Assembly (NCBI RefSeq): GCF_025717065.2 | Contig: NZ_JAOVZO020000020.1 | Span: 434,001 to 498,000 of the forward strand | DNA length: 64,000 bases | Reading direction: 5' to 3' | Source of the DNA: Tahibacter soli | GTDB lineage: Bacteria; Pseudomonadota; Gammaproteobacteria; Xanthomonadales; Rhodanobacteraceae | Shown: one piece after another, positions 26,500 to 35,156 of the stretch | Position numbering within the stretch: the stretch's first letter is position 1 | How the letters are laid out: every line of letters begins with the position of its first letter | Program-made: the position numbers and the translations under genes | The notes under the pieces: model-generated | What the model saw: the letters and a program-made list of their open reading frames with translations, nothing else | Told to the model about the DNA's origin: nothing | The model's database searches: none

Positions 26500-26868
26500 A
26501 TGAAGCCCGACCCCAGCGCCGCCGAACGACGCCGCTTCCAGCGATTCAACTTCGAAGGCACGGTGCGCCTGTATTCGGGCACGGCGATGTGGGAAACCAA
26601 GCTCGTCGATGTCTCGCTCAAGGGCGTGCTGATCGAGCGGCCGGTCGACTGGAACGGCAAGGCCGGCGGCGGCTATCGCATGGATCTGCGCATCAACAAC
26701 AGCGTGATCATCAGCATGGGCGTGACGTGCGCGCACATCATGCCGCACCGCCTCGGCTTTCGCTGGGACAAGATCGACCTCGACAGCTTCGCGCAGTTGA
26801 AGCGCCTGGTGGAGCTGAATCTGGGCGATCCGGCGCTGCTCAATCGCGAGCTTTCGTCGCTGGGCTGA
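26500..26868 (+). CDS. PilZ-domain protein (c-di-GMP receptor)
   Basis: The 122-residue product is essentially one PilZ domain. The RRRFQRF segment near residue 11 gives the RxxxR motif and DVSLKGVLI supplies the D/NxSxxG motif, both needed to bind c-di-GMP. No effector domain is attached, so it probably acts through a partner protein. The window also encodes a GGDEF protein (56199-59018), but the two are far apart. Confidence 0.9.
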   Translation: MKPDPSAAERRRFQRFNFEGTVRLYSGTAMWETKLVDVSLKGVLIERPVDWNGKAGGGYRMDLRINNSVIISMGVTCAHIMPHRLGFRWDKIDLDSFAQLKRLVELNLGDPALLNRELSSLG

Positions 26869-26966
26869 GCCAGGCGCCGCCTTGTTGACACCGGAGGTCA
26901 GCCGGTATTCAGTCCCGCGGCCGATTTAGATGGCCTGCTCCATTGTCGCGGCGTATGTTGCAGTGC

Positions 26967-27584
26967 ATGAAAAACGCTGCCGAACGAACCGCCGAGATGC
27001 GTATTTATCGCTCCCGTATCCGTCCGCCCGAACGCCTGCGTTACCGCGCCGCGAACGACGCGCCGACTGCGCTCGGCGAAGAGGTTCGCACGCGCGACGG
27101 ACGCGTCCTGCGCCTGCGCGCGATCCATCCGGACGACGTTGTTGCGCTGCAGCGCGGATTTTCGCGACTGAGCCCCGAGGAAATCCGCATGCGCTTCCTG
27201 CACATGCTGACCGAACTGCCCGACGCGCTCGCCACGCGCCTGTGCAACCTCGATCCCGACCAGGAAATCGCGTTCGTGCTGGCCGATCCGCCGGGCACGC
27301 CCGATCCGGAGATTCACGCGGTCGCGCGCGCCTATATCGATCCGACCACCGACAGCGCCGAGTACGCGCTGGTCGTGCAGAAGGCGCTGACCGGCCAGGG
27401 CCTCGGCCTCCTCCTGATGCGCCGCCTGATCGACGCCTGCCGCGCGCGCGGCGTGCACGAGATCTGGGGCGACGTGCTGACGGAAAACCACGCGATGCTG
27501 CGGTTGTGCGACCGCCTGCGCTTCAAGCGCGACTCGGTGTTCCACGATCCGACGCTGACGCGGGTCAGATTGGCCCTCGGCTGA
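26967..27584 (+). CDS. GNAT-family N-acetyltransferase
   Basis: The product is about 205 residues from ATG 26967 (an ATG at 26955 and a TTG at 26943 are also in frame, none with a strong ribosome binding site). A GNAT fold is visible: VLRLRAIHPDDVVALQRGF, RMRFLHMLTELPDALATRL, the acetyl-CoA loop ALTGQGLGLLLMRRLIDACR and the C-terminal strand EIWGDVLTENHAMLRLCDRL. The sequence resembles the acetyltransferase domain fused to Pat-type acyl-CoA synthetase-like proteins, which acetylate protein lysines. The substrate is not certain. Confidence 0.85.
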   Translation: MKNAAERTAEMRIYRSRIRPPERLRYRAANDAPTALGEEVRTRDGRVLRLRAIHPDDVVALQRGFSRLSPEEIRMRFLHMLTELPDALATRLCNLDPDQEIAFVLADPPGTPDPEIHAVARAYIDPTTDSAEYALVVQKALTGQGLGLLLMRRLIDACRARGVHEIWGDVLTENHAMLRLCDRLRFKRDSVFHDPTLTRVRLALG

Positions 27585-27647
27585 CCGATCGGCCCGGTCG
27601 CGCTGCGCGCGGCCGGGCCGATCGGAGTAGACTGCGCGGTTCCCTCG

Positions 27648-30600
27648 GTGCCCGTCGGGCGCCGGGCCGACCCGATTCGCAGCCGTGATGACCCCGACCC
27701 TGCTCTCCCCGTTCTTCCCACGTCGCCCAAGGTTCGCCGTTATTGGGAGACGCCGCACGGCTCCGCGCTGGCGCTCGCGCTCGCCGAAACCGGCCGCGCG
27801 CACGCCGGACTCGTCGTCGCCGTCGCGCGCGACACGCATTCGGCGCACGCGCTCGAAACCGAGCTGGCCGTGTTCGCCGGCGACTCCGTGGAAGTCTTGC
27901 ATTTTCCCGATTGGGAAACGCTGCCGTACGACCTGTTCGCGCCGCATCCGGAAATCGTCTCGCAGCGCGTCGCGACGCTGTACCGCCTGCCGACGACGCG
28001 GCGCGGCGTACTGATCGTGCCGGTCGGCACGCTGATGCAGCGCCTGGCGCCGCAGAGCTACATCGGCGGCACGAGCCTTGCGCTCGCGACCGGCCAGAAG
28101 CTCGACCTCGCCGCCGAGCAGCGCCGCCTGGAAGCGGCCGGCTACCGCAACGTGCCGCAGGTGCTCGAACCGGGCGACTTCGCCGTGCGCGGCGCGCTGA
28201 TCGACATCTTTCCGATGGGCGCCGCCGAACCGTATCGCGTCGAACTCTTCGACGAGGAAATCGACTCGATCCGCAGCTTCGATCCGGAAACGCAGCGCTC
28301 GGCGCAGAAAGTGGACGCCGTGCGCCTCCTGCCCGCGCGCGAGTTTCCGCTGACCGACGAATCGGCGAAGGCGTTCCGCACGCGCCTGCGCGAACGTTTT
28401 CCGATCGACATCCGGCGCTGCCCGATCTACCAGGACCTGAAGGAAGGCGCGACGCCGGCCGGCATCGAGTACTACCTGCCGCTCTTCTTCCAGGGCACCG
28501 CGACGCTGTTCGACTATCTCGCCGACAGCGCGCTGTTCGTGCTCGCCGACGGCGCGCTCGACGCGGCCGAGCAGTTCTGGAAGCAGGCCGCCGACCGCTA
28601 CGACCAGCGCGCGCACGACATCGAACGGCCGATCCTGCCGCCGCTGGAGCTGTACCTGTCGCCCGAGCAGCTGCGCGAGCGCCTGAACCGCGAACTGCGC
28701 GTCGACGTCGTACCGAAGGGTACGAATGAACATGTGGTCTCGCTCGGCACGCAGCCGGCCCCGTCGCTGCCGATCAGCCGCAAGGGCGAGGAAACCGGCG
28801 CGGAGCTCGCGCGCTTCGTCGCGGCGTACCCCGGCCGCGTGATGATCGCGACCGACTCGGCCGGCCGCCGCGAGGCGATGATCGAACAGATCGCCGTCGC
28901 GGGCCTGAAGCCTGCGACGGTCGGCGACTGGACCGAGTTCGCGCAGGGTTCGGCGCGCTTCGCGATCGGCGTCGCGACACTCGACGCCGGATTCGCGCTG
29001 ACCGCGGCCGGCATCACGCTGCTGACCGAGCGCGAACTGCTCGGCGAACGCGTGCAGCAGCAGCGCCGACGCAAGCGCGCCGCGCGCGATCCCGAAACGA
29101 TCATCCGCGACCTGACCGAGCTCGCGCTCGGCGCGCCGATCGTGCACATGGATCACGGCGTCGGCCGCTACCAGGGCCTGATCAAGCTCGACGTCGGCGG
29201 CGCCGCGAACGAGTTTCTCGCGATCGAATACGCCAAGGGCGACAAGCTCTACGTGCCGGTCGCGCAGCTGCATCTCGTGTCGCGCTATTCCGGCGCGTCG
29301 CCGGAACTGGCGCCGCTGCATTCGCTCGGCGGCGACGCGTGGGAACGCGCCAAGCGCAAGGCCGCCGAAAAGGTGCGCGACGTCGCGGCCGAGCTGCTCG
29401 CGATCTACGCGCAGCGCGAAGCGCGCCAGGGCGTCGCGGTGCCGGTCGACCGCCAGATGTACGAGCAGTTCGCCGCGGCGTTTCCGTTCGAGGAAACGCC
29501 GGACCAGCTCGGCGCGATCGACGCCGTGATCGCCGACATTGAATCGGGCAAGCCGATGGACCGCGTCGTCTGCGGCGACGTCGGCTTCGGCAAGACCGAA
29601 GTCGCGCTGCGCGCCGCGTTCGTCACCGCCACCGCCGGCAAACAGGTGGCCGTGCTCGTGCCGACGACGCTGCTGGCGCAGCAGCATTACCAGAACTTCC
29701 GCGACCGCTACGCCGACTGGCCGATCAAGGTCGACGTGCTTTCGCGCTTCAAGTCGAAGAAGGAAGTCGAAGAGGCCATGCGCAGGCTCGCCGACGGCCG
29801 CATCGACGTGATCATCGGCACGCACCGGCTGCTGCAGCAGGACGTGAAGTTCAAGGATCTGGGCCTCGTCATCGTCGACGAGGAACACCGTTTCGGCGTG
29901 CGGCAGAAGGAACAACTGAAAAAACTGCGCGCCGAAGTCGACATCCTCACGCTGACCGCGACGCCGATCCCGCGCACGCTGAACATGGCGATGTCGGGCA
30001 CGCGCGACCTGTCGATCATCGCGACGCCGCCGGCGCACCGCCTCGCGGTGAAGACGTTCATCAGCCAGTGGGATCCGGCGCTGCTGCGCGAGGCGTTCCA
30101 GCGCGAGCTGCAGCGCGGCGGCCAGGTGTACTTTTTGCACAACGAAGTCGACACGATCGAGAAGACCGGTCGCGAACTCGCCGAACTCGTGCCCGAGGCG
30201 CGCATCCGCATCGCGCACGGCCAGATGCCGGAGAAGGAGCTCGAGCAGGTGATGCTCGACTTCCACCGCCAGCGCTTCAACGTGCTCTTGTGCACGACGA
30301 TCATCGAATCGGGCATCGACATCCCGACCGCGAACACCATCATCGTCAACCGCGCCGACCGCTTCGGCCTGGCACAGCTGCATCAGCTGCGCGGCCGCGT
30401 CGGCCGTTCGCACCATCGCGCCTACGCGTACCTCGTGCTGCCCGACCGGCGCTCGATCACCGCCGACGCCGAAAAGCGCCTCGAAGCACTCGCATCGATG
30501 GAAGAACTCGGCGCCGGTTTCACGCTCGCGACGCACGACCTGGAAATCCGCGGCGCCGGCGAACTGCTCGGCGAAGAACAGAGCGGCCAGATCCAGGAGG

Positions 30601-31139
30601 TCGGCTTCTCGATGTACACCGAGCTCCTCGAGCGCGCCGTGCGGGCGCTCAAGAGCGGCAAGGTGCCCGACTTCGATCTCGTCAGCGAACACGAGGCCGA
30701 GGTCGAGCTGCATCTGGCCGCGCTGATTCCCGACGACTACCTGCCCGACGTGCACACGCGCCTGACGCTGTACAAGCGCATCGCGAGCGCGCGCGACGCC
30801 GAGCGCCTGCGCGAACTGCAGGTGGAAATGGTCGATCGCTTCGGCCTGCTCCCCGAACCGGTCAAGAACCTGTTCGCGGTGACCGAACTCAAACTCGCCG
30901 CGACCGACCTCGGCATCCGCAAGATCGATCTCGGCGCGCACGGCGGACGCGTGGTGTTCACCTCGTCGCCGAACGTCGAGCCCGCGACGATCATCAAGCT
31001 GCTGCAGATGCTGCCGCGCGTCTACGCGCTCGACGGCCCGGACAAGCTCAAGGTCCGCCTGGAAATGCCCGGCACCGCCGAGCGCCTGCGCAGCGCGCAG
31101 GAACTCATCGTCGCGCTCGGCCGCCGCAAGGCCGCGTAA
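27648..31139 (+). CDS. mfd: Transcription-repair coupling factor Mfd
   Basis: Mfd removes RNA polymerase stalled at DNA damage and recruits UvrA. At 1163 residues it is full length. Seen in order are the UvrB-like N-terminal part (FPDWETLPYDLFAPHPEIVS), the RNA-polymerase-interacting domain (GAPIVHMDHGVGRYQGLIKL), the SF2 translocase with VVCGDVGFGKTEVALRAAF and IVDEEHRFGVRQKEQ, the second lobe (ESGIDIPTANTIIVNRADRF) and the C-terminal TRCF domain. The start is uncertain: the only in-frame start near the expected position is GTG 27648, without a clear ribosome binding site, while an ATG at 27688 is in another frame. Confidence 0.97.
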   Translation: MPVGRRADPIRSRDDPDPALPVLPTSPKVRRYWETPHGSALALALAETGRAHAGLVVAVARDTHSAHALETELAVFAGDSVEVLHFPDWETLPYDLFAPHPEIVSQRVATLYRLPTTRRGVLIVPVGTLMQRLAPQSYIGGTSLALATGQKLDLAAEQRRLEAAGYRNVPQVLEPGDFAVRGALIDIFPMGAAEPYRVELFDEEIDSIRSFDPETQRSAQKVDAVRLLPAREFPLTDESAKAFRTRLRERFPIDIRRCPIYQDLKEGATPAGIEYYLPLFFQGTATLFDYLADSALFVLADGALDAAEQFWKQAADRYDQRAHDIERPILPPLELYLSPEQLRERLNRELRVDVVPKGTNEHVVSLGTQPAPSLPISRKGEETGAELARFVAAYPGRVMIATDSAGRREAMIEQIAVAGLKPATVGDWTEFAQGSARFAIGVATLDAGFALTAAGITLLTERELLGERVQQQRRRKRAARDPETIIRDLTELALGAPIVHMDHGVGRYQGLIKLDVGGAANEFLAIEYAKGDKLYVPVAQLHLVSRYSGASPELAPLHSLGGDAWERAKRKAAEKVRDVAAELLAIYAQREARQGVAVPVDRQMYEQFAAAFPFEETPDQLGAIDAVIADIESGKPMDRVVCGDVGFGKTEVALRAAFVTATAGKQVAVLVPTTLLAQQHYQNFRDRYADWPIKVDVLSRFKSKKEVEEAMRRLADGRIDVIIGTHRLLQQDVKFKDLGLVIVDEEHRFGVRQKEQLKKLRAEVDILTLTATPIPRTLNMAMSGTRDLSIIATPPAHRLAVKTFISQWDPALLREAFQRELQRGGQVYFLHNEVDTIEKTGRELAELVPEARIRIAHGQMPEKELEQVMLDFHRQRFNVLLCTTIIESGIDIPTANTIIVNRADRFGLAQLHQLRGRVGRSHHRAYAYLVLPDRRSITADAEKRLEALASMEELGAGFTLATHDLEIRGAGELLGEEQSGQIQEVGFSMYTELLERAVRALKSGKVPDFDLVSEHEAEVELHLAALIPDDYLPDVHTRLTLYKRIASARDAERLRELQVEMVDRFGLLPEPVKNLFAVTELKLAATDLGIRKIDLGAHGGRVVFTSSPNVEPATIIKLLQMLPRVYALDGPDKLKVRLEMPGTAERLRSAQELIVALGRRKAA

Positions 31140-31169
31140 GAAAAAACAAGAAACCACCGGTACACAACG

Positions 31170-31652
31170 ATGCATACCCGAGCCGAAGAACTGATCCGCG
31201 CGCTGCACCTCGAACCGCACATCGAAGGCGGCCACTATCGCCGCATCTACGAATCGGCCACGCGCGTGGCCTACGGCGACGCGGCGCAGCGCGCGGTCGC
31301 GACGTCGATTTACTTCCTGCTCGCGGCGGGCGACCTGAGCCGCTGGCACCGTCTCGACACCGACGAGGTGTGGCACTTCTACGAAGGCCAGCCGCTCGAA
31401 CACCTGCGCTTCGATCCGGTCGAGGGTGTGCTGACGCGGCACGTGCTAGGTCCGGCGTCGCGCGAGTCCGCGCCGGTCTGCGTCGTCCCGGCCGGCATGT
31501 GGCAGTGCGCGAGGCCGCTCGGCGCGTATACGCTCGTCGGCTGCACCGTCGCGCCAGGCTACGAATTCCGCGGCTTCGCGCTGCTCGACCAGGCGCCGGA
31601 CGTGGCGAAGCGGCTCAGCCTGATCGACGAGGCGCTGCTCGATCTCGCCTGA
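31170..31652 (+). CDS. Cupin-fold protein of the DUF985 (Cupin_5) family
   Basis: A 160-residue product with the family pattern: LIRALHLEPHIEGGHYRRIY near the start, SIYFLLAAGDLSRWHRLDTD, EVWHFYEGQPLEHLRF, and GYTLVGCTVAPGYEFRGF-like strands at the end. Metal-binding His and Glu positions of the cupin barrel are present. The enzymatic role of the family is not established. It lies 30 bp after mfd and may be co-transcribed with it. Confidence 0.88.
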   Translation: MHTRAEELIRALHLEPHIEGGHYRRIYESATRVAYGDAAQRAVATSIYFLLAAGDLSRWHRLDTDEVWHFYEGQPLEHLRFDPVEGVLTRHVLGPASRESAPVCVVPAGMWQCARPLGAYTLVGCTVAPGYEFRGFALLDQAPDVAKRLSLIDEALLDLA

Positions 31653-31661
31653 GACGCGGCA

Positions 31662-33134
31662 TCACAGCGACGTCAGCACGTTGCCGTTCGCGTCGAGCCA
31701 CTGGATCGTGAAGCCGCGAATCGCGCCGCCGCTCGCCGGCGCCGCCGACGCGAGGAACACCGGAATCACGAGATAGCCCGTGCGATGGTTGGGCACGCGA
31801 TCCTGCGCGAACGGGTTGGCGCAGTAGGCGTTCTCGGGCGTCAGGGCCGCGCTCTGCGGATCGAGCGGACACGGATAGCGCGACGCGTAGCTCACCGGCG
31901 GATGCGCAAGGCCGGGCTTGAACGGCAGCGGCGGACCGAAGCCGCCGAACAGCGTGAAGCGCACTTCGAGATCGAGCACCGCTGCATCGTCGACCGTCAG
32001 CACGACGTCGTACCACGTATACGGCAGCAGCGGATTGCGCAGCTGCGTCTCGCACTCGATGCGCGCGTCGCGCCCGTACAGCTCGACCCAGATCTGCCCG
32101 CCCTCGCTGGTGTCGGGCGGACAGTTCGCGCGCGCGGCGAAGCCGACGTTCGCCTTCGCGAAGAAAATGCCGATGCCGTCGACCGGTCCGGCCGAGATGC
32201 CGTCCGAGGCGCCCTGCGCGTGGCCGTACAGCACGATCGGGATATGGCTGACGTTCGAGTCGTCGTCGAACAGGTCGCCGGTATAGAAAGAGAACTTCGC
32301 GCGCATTTTCGCCGCGTTCGCCGGCCGCGGCGTCGAGTTCGACTGCAGGTAGCCGTACAGCGGATCGCGTTCGGTGCCCTTGAGCGCCTCGCGCGATTTC
32401 GGCGGTCGCACGTTTTGTATCGGAATCGTCGTCGGCGCCGCATCGGTGACCGCGATGCCGTTGTAGCGGCCGTCGAATCGCGCCTGCACGGTGTCGTTGA
32501 CGTAGCCGTCGAACACGTAGCCGGCGATGCCGTCGAACGTCCAGCCGGCGTCGACGAGCGCGTCCTTCGCGGCGATGCTGATCGTGTAGCGGTGCTCGCG
32601 GTTGCAGTCGCGTCCGGTCGAGCGGCAGTCCGACAGCCGGTACAGCGCCGTCGCGCCGGGCGGCGGCTGTTTGAAGATGTAGCCTTCGACGCGTTCGAAC
32701 ACGTAGCCGCTCGCGATCGCGGCGTTCGCCTCGACGGCGCTCGCGGTATAGAAGTGTTCGGTTTCCGGCGCGCCCTTGTACAGACGATAGAACGGCAGCG
32801 ACGACGGCGGCTGCGCGCAGGCGAACGCCATCGGCATCGGAAAGCCCATGTCGGGATTCGACGTGCCCGGCAGCGGCGGCTGGCCGCCCGGGCCGGGCAA
32901 GTCCGGCGGCGAGCACGGCAGCCAGCCGACGACGCCGCGGCGCACGGCGCCGTCGATGTTCGCCGAGTCGTCGCTCTGCTTGAGGTCGGTCGTCAGGAAC
33001 GTGTCGCTCTCGGGCACGCCGGGCGCGGTCTCGCCGGCATAGTGCGTTTCGATGAGCTGCACGAGATCGTACGCGTGCGCGCCCGGCGAGCCGAACAGCA
33101 GTGCGGCGACTGCGGCGATGCTGCGAGGTTTCAT
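31662..33134 (-). CDS. Secreted protein with DUF5648-like repeats (paralogue 1)
   Basis: A 490-residue secreted protein. ATG 33134 follows GGAGG and gives a signal peptide (MKPRSIAAVAALLFGSPGAH). Residues about 110-225 carry two copies of a DUF5648-like motif: FYRLYKGAPETEHFYTASAV, VFERVEGYIFKQP, and HRYTISIAAKDALVDAGWTF, DGIAGYVFDG. The C-terminal half is beta-rich with paired Cys and several strictly conserved blocks shared with its neighbour (RAKFSFYTGDLFDDDS, IPIVLYGHAQGASDGISAGP, GQIWVELYG, GFTIQWLDANGNVLTSL). The two proteins are clearly paralogues in tandem. Role unknown; likely an extracellular enzyme or adhesin. Confidence 0.85.
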   Translation of the reverse strand: MKPRSIAAVAALLFGSPGAHAYDLVQLIETHYAGETAPGVPESDTFLTTDLKQSDDSANIDGAVRRGVVGWLPCSPPDLPGPGGQPPLPGTSNPDMGFPMPMAFACAQPPSSLPFYRLYKGAPETEHFYTASAVEANAAIASGYVFERVEGYIFKQPPPGATALYRLSDCRSTGRDCNREHRYTISIAAKDALVDAGWTFDGIAGYVFDGYVNDTVQARFDGRYNGIAVTDAAPTTIPIQNVRPPKSREALKGTERDPLYGYLQSNSTPRPANAAKMRAKFSFYTGDLFDDDSNVSHIPIVLYGHAQGASDGISAGPVDGIGIFFAKANVGFAARANCPPDTSEGGQIWVELYGRDARIECETQLRNPLLPYTWYDVVLTVDDAAVLDLEVRFTLFGGFGPPLPFKPGLAHPPVSYASRYPCPLDPQSAALTPENAYCANPFAQDRVPNHRTGYLVIPVFLASAAPASGGAIRGFTIQWLDANGNVLTSL

Positions 33135-33350
33135 GCGTACCTCCGTCGACATGGAACGACCGTCGGACCGACCGGCCCGCGCACCATAGCGGCGAAAAGC
33201 TGAAGAAACCCGTAACTAATTTTCAACTAATCGTTAAAGGATACATCAGAACAATCGCGGCTCGCCGCGCCTCGGCGTGCCGATGCCGGGCTGATCCTTG
33301 CATCGCTGCGAATGCCGCGACCTTGCGTCGCCCGGCGGCTCGGCGCCGGC

Positions 33351-33382
33351 GTTCCTTCCCGGCCCGAAGGCCGGGAAGGAAC
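33351..33382 (-). terminator. Perfect 14-bp hairpin after paralogue 2
   Basis: GTTCCTTCCCGGCC and GGCCGGGAAGGAAC flank a CGAA (minus: TTCG) tetraloop, a very stable stem, 8 bp after the stop at 33391. There is no U tract, so it could be a terminator or a 3'-end stabiliser. Confidence 0.65.
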
Positions 33383-33390
33383 GGGTCGGA

Positions 33391-34857
33391 TTACAGCGAG
33401 GTCAGCACGTTGTCGCTCGCATCGAGCCACTGGATCGTGAAGTTCGTGATGGTGCCGCCGGTCGCCGGCGTCGCCGACGCTTCGAACACGGGAATCACGA
33501 GATAGCCCGTGCGCTGGTTCGGCATGCGATCCTGCGCGAACGGATTGGCGCAGTGCGCGTTCGCGGCCGTCAGCGTCACCGCCGTCGGATACAGCGGGCA
33601 CGGATAGCGCGAGGCGTAGCTCACCGGCGGATGCACATGGCCGGTCTTGAACGGCAGTCGCGGGCCGGTGCCGCCGGCGCTGCTGAAACGCACTTCCAGA
33701 TCGAGCACCGCGTTGTCGTCGACCGTCAGCACGAGGTCGTACCAGGTGCTCGCGGCGAGCGGCGTGTCGAGATTCGTTTCGCATTCGACCCGCGCGCGCG
33801 CGCCGTACAGCTCGACCCAGATCTGGCCGCCGGCGACCGGCGTTCCGGGGCAGGACGTGCTCCACGTCGAACTCGCCTTGGCGAAGAAGATGCCGATACC
33901 GTCGACCGGCGCCGCCGAAATGCCGTCCGTCGCCGCCTGCGCATGGCCGTAGAGCACGATCGGGATATGGTTGATGTTCGACGACGCGCCGAACAGGTCG
34001 CCGGTATAGAACGAGAACTTCGCGCGCATCTTCGCGGCGCCGGCCGGCCGCGGCGTCGAGTTCGACTGCCGGTAGCCGTGCAGCGGATTGCGCTCGGTGC
34101 CCTTCACCACCAGCGGCGACTTCGTCGGCGTGACGTTCTGTATCGCGACCGCGGTCGGCGAAACGCTGTTGACGGTGATGCCGTTGTAGGTGCCGTTGAA
34201 TTTCGCCGGCACCGTGTCGTTCGCGTAGCTGTCGTAGACGTAGCCGGCGATGCCCGCATAGCCCCAGCCGTCGGCGATCAGCTGGTCGCGCGCGTACGAG
34301 CTGATCGTGTAGCGATGCTCGAAGTCGCAGCCGCCGGCGACCGGCCAGCACTTCGCGAGCTGATACAGCGCCGTCGAGCCGATCGGCGGCGTCTGGAAGA
34401 TATAGCCTTCGACGCGCTCGAACACGTAGCCGTTCGCAATGGCGCTGTTCGCTTCGGCGACGCTGCGCGTATAGAAATGATCCGTATCGGGCGCCCCCTT
34501 GTACAGACGATAGAACGGGTGCGAGAGAGGCGGCTTCGCGCACGTGAAGTTCATCGGCGTGCCCGCATCGAATCCCATGTTGGGATTCGACGTTCCGGGC
34601 AGCGGCGACTCGCCGTTGGGCCCGAGCGTCGTCGGCGGCGCGCACGGCAGCCACGCCGCGACGCCGCGCCGAACTCCGCCGTGGATGTCGACGGCGGCGG
34701 TGTCCTGGCCGATGTCGGTCGTCAGGAACGTGTCGCGCGACACGGGATTGTGCGATTCGAACAATTGCACGAGATCGAGGTTGATCGCGTGCGCCGTGCC
34801 GGTCGCACAGAGCGCGACCAGTGCCGCGGCGATGCCTCGCTTGATGCCAATTGCCAT
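33391..34857 (-). CDS. Secreted protein with DUF5648-like repeats (paralogue 2)
   Basis: A 488-residue secreted protein. ATG 34857 follows GGAGA and gives a signal peptide (MAIGIKRGIAAALVALCATG). It has the same layout as the neighbour at 31662-33134: a Cys-containing N-terminal part, two DUF5648-like units (FYRLYKGAPDTDHFYTRSVA, VFERVEGYIFQTPP; HRYTISSYARDQLIADGWGY, AGIAGYVYDSY), then a conserved beta domain (RAKFSFYTGDLFGASSNINH, GQIWVELYGARARVECETNL) and the end FTIQWLDASDNVLTSL. The copies have diverged across the whole length, so the duplication is old. Each gene has its own signal and upstream region. Confidence 0.85.
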   Translation of the reverse strand: MAIGIKRGIAAALVALCATGTAHAINLDLVQLFESHNPVSRDTFLTTDIGQDTAAVDIHGGVRRGVAAWLPCAPPTTLGPNGESPLPGTSNPNMGFDAGTPMNFTCAKPPLSHPFYRLYKGAPDTDHFYTRSVAEANSAIANGYVFERVEGYIFQTPPIGSTALYQLAKCWPVAGGCDFEHRYTISSYARDQLIADGWGYAGIAGYVYDSYANDTVPAKFNGTYNGITVNSVSPTAVAIQNVTPTKSPLVVKGTERNPLHGYRQSNSTPRPAGAAKMRAKFSFYTGDLFGASSNINHIPIVLYGHAQAATDGISAAPVDGIGIFFAKASSTWSTSCPGTPVAGGQIWVELYGARARVECETNLDTPLAASTWYDLVLTVDDNAVLDLEVRFSSAGGTGPRLPFKTGHVHPPVSYASRYPCPLYPTAVTLTAANAHCANPFAQDRMPNQRTGYLVIPVFEASATPATGGTITNFTIQWLDASDNVLTSL

Positions 34858-35156
34858 TTCCGGTTCTCCATCGGTAGAAACGCGATTACCCGAAGCGCCG
34901 CGCAAGCGGCAACCGCCGACCCGCGCGCCACGACGACTTCTTCCAAAATTGAATTTCAACAACTTTTTCAAATTTAAGTCCGCTCACAACTAGTACATAC
35001 CGGAAAAGAGCGAAAAAGTTGATCACGCGCGCCGCGGTCGCCGACATTGATCCGCGTCACGGAATACGCCGCGGCAATCGTCATCATCCGCACACATTCG
35101 CGCACGACACTGCGCGGTCCAGCGGCCGGGGGGCCGTTCACACGGGAGAGGGAGAG
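34858..35156. promoter_or_regulatory. AT-rich divergent control region with 9-bp inverted repeat
   Basis: This 299-bp gap separates the DUF5648-like gene (minus) and the nuclease gene (plus). Its middle (about 34945-35025) is far more AT-rich than the surroundings. AACTTTTTC at 34961-34969 is repeated as GAAAAAGTT at 35012-35020. No promoter could be fixed with confidence, but both genes' promoters must lie here. The upstream region of paralogue 1 (33190-33245) is also AT-rich with TAACTAATTTTCAACTAA. Confidence 0.45.

Noticed and set aside
26898-31442. 1514-codon open frame antisense to mfd and its neighbours
   Set aside because: It covers several well-supported genes on the other strand and has the composition of a shadow frame.
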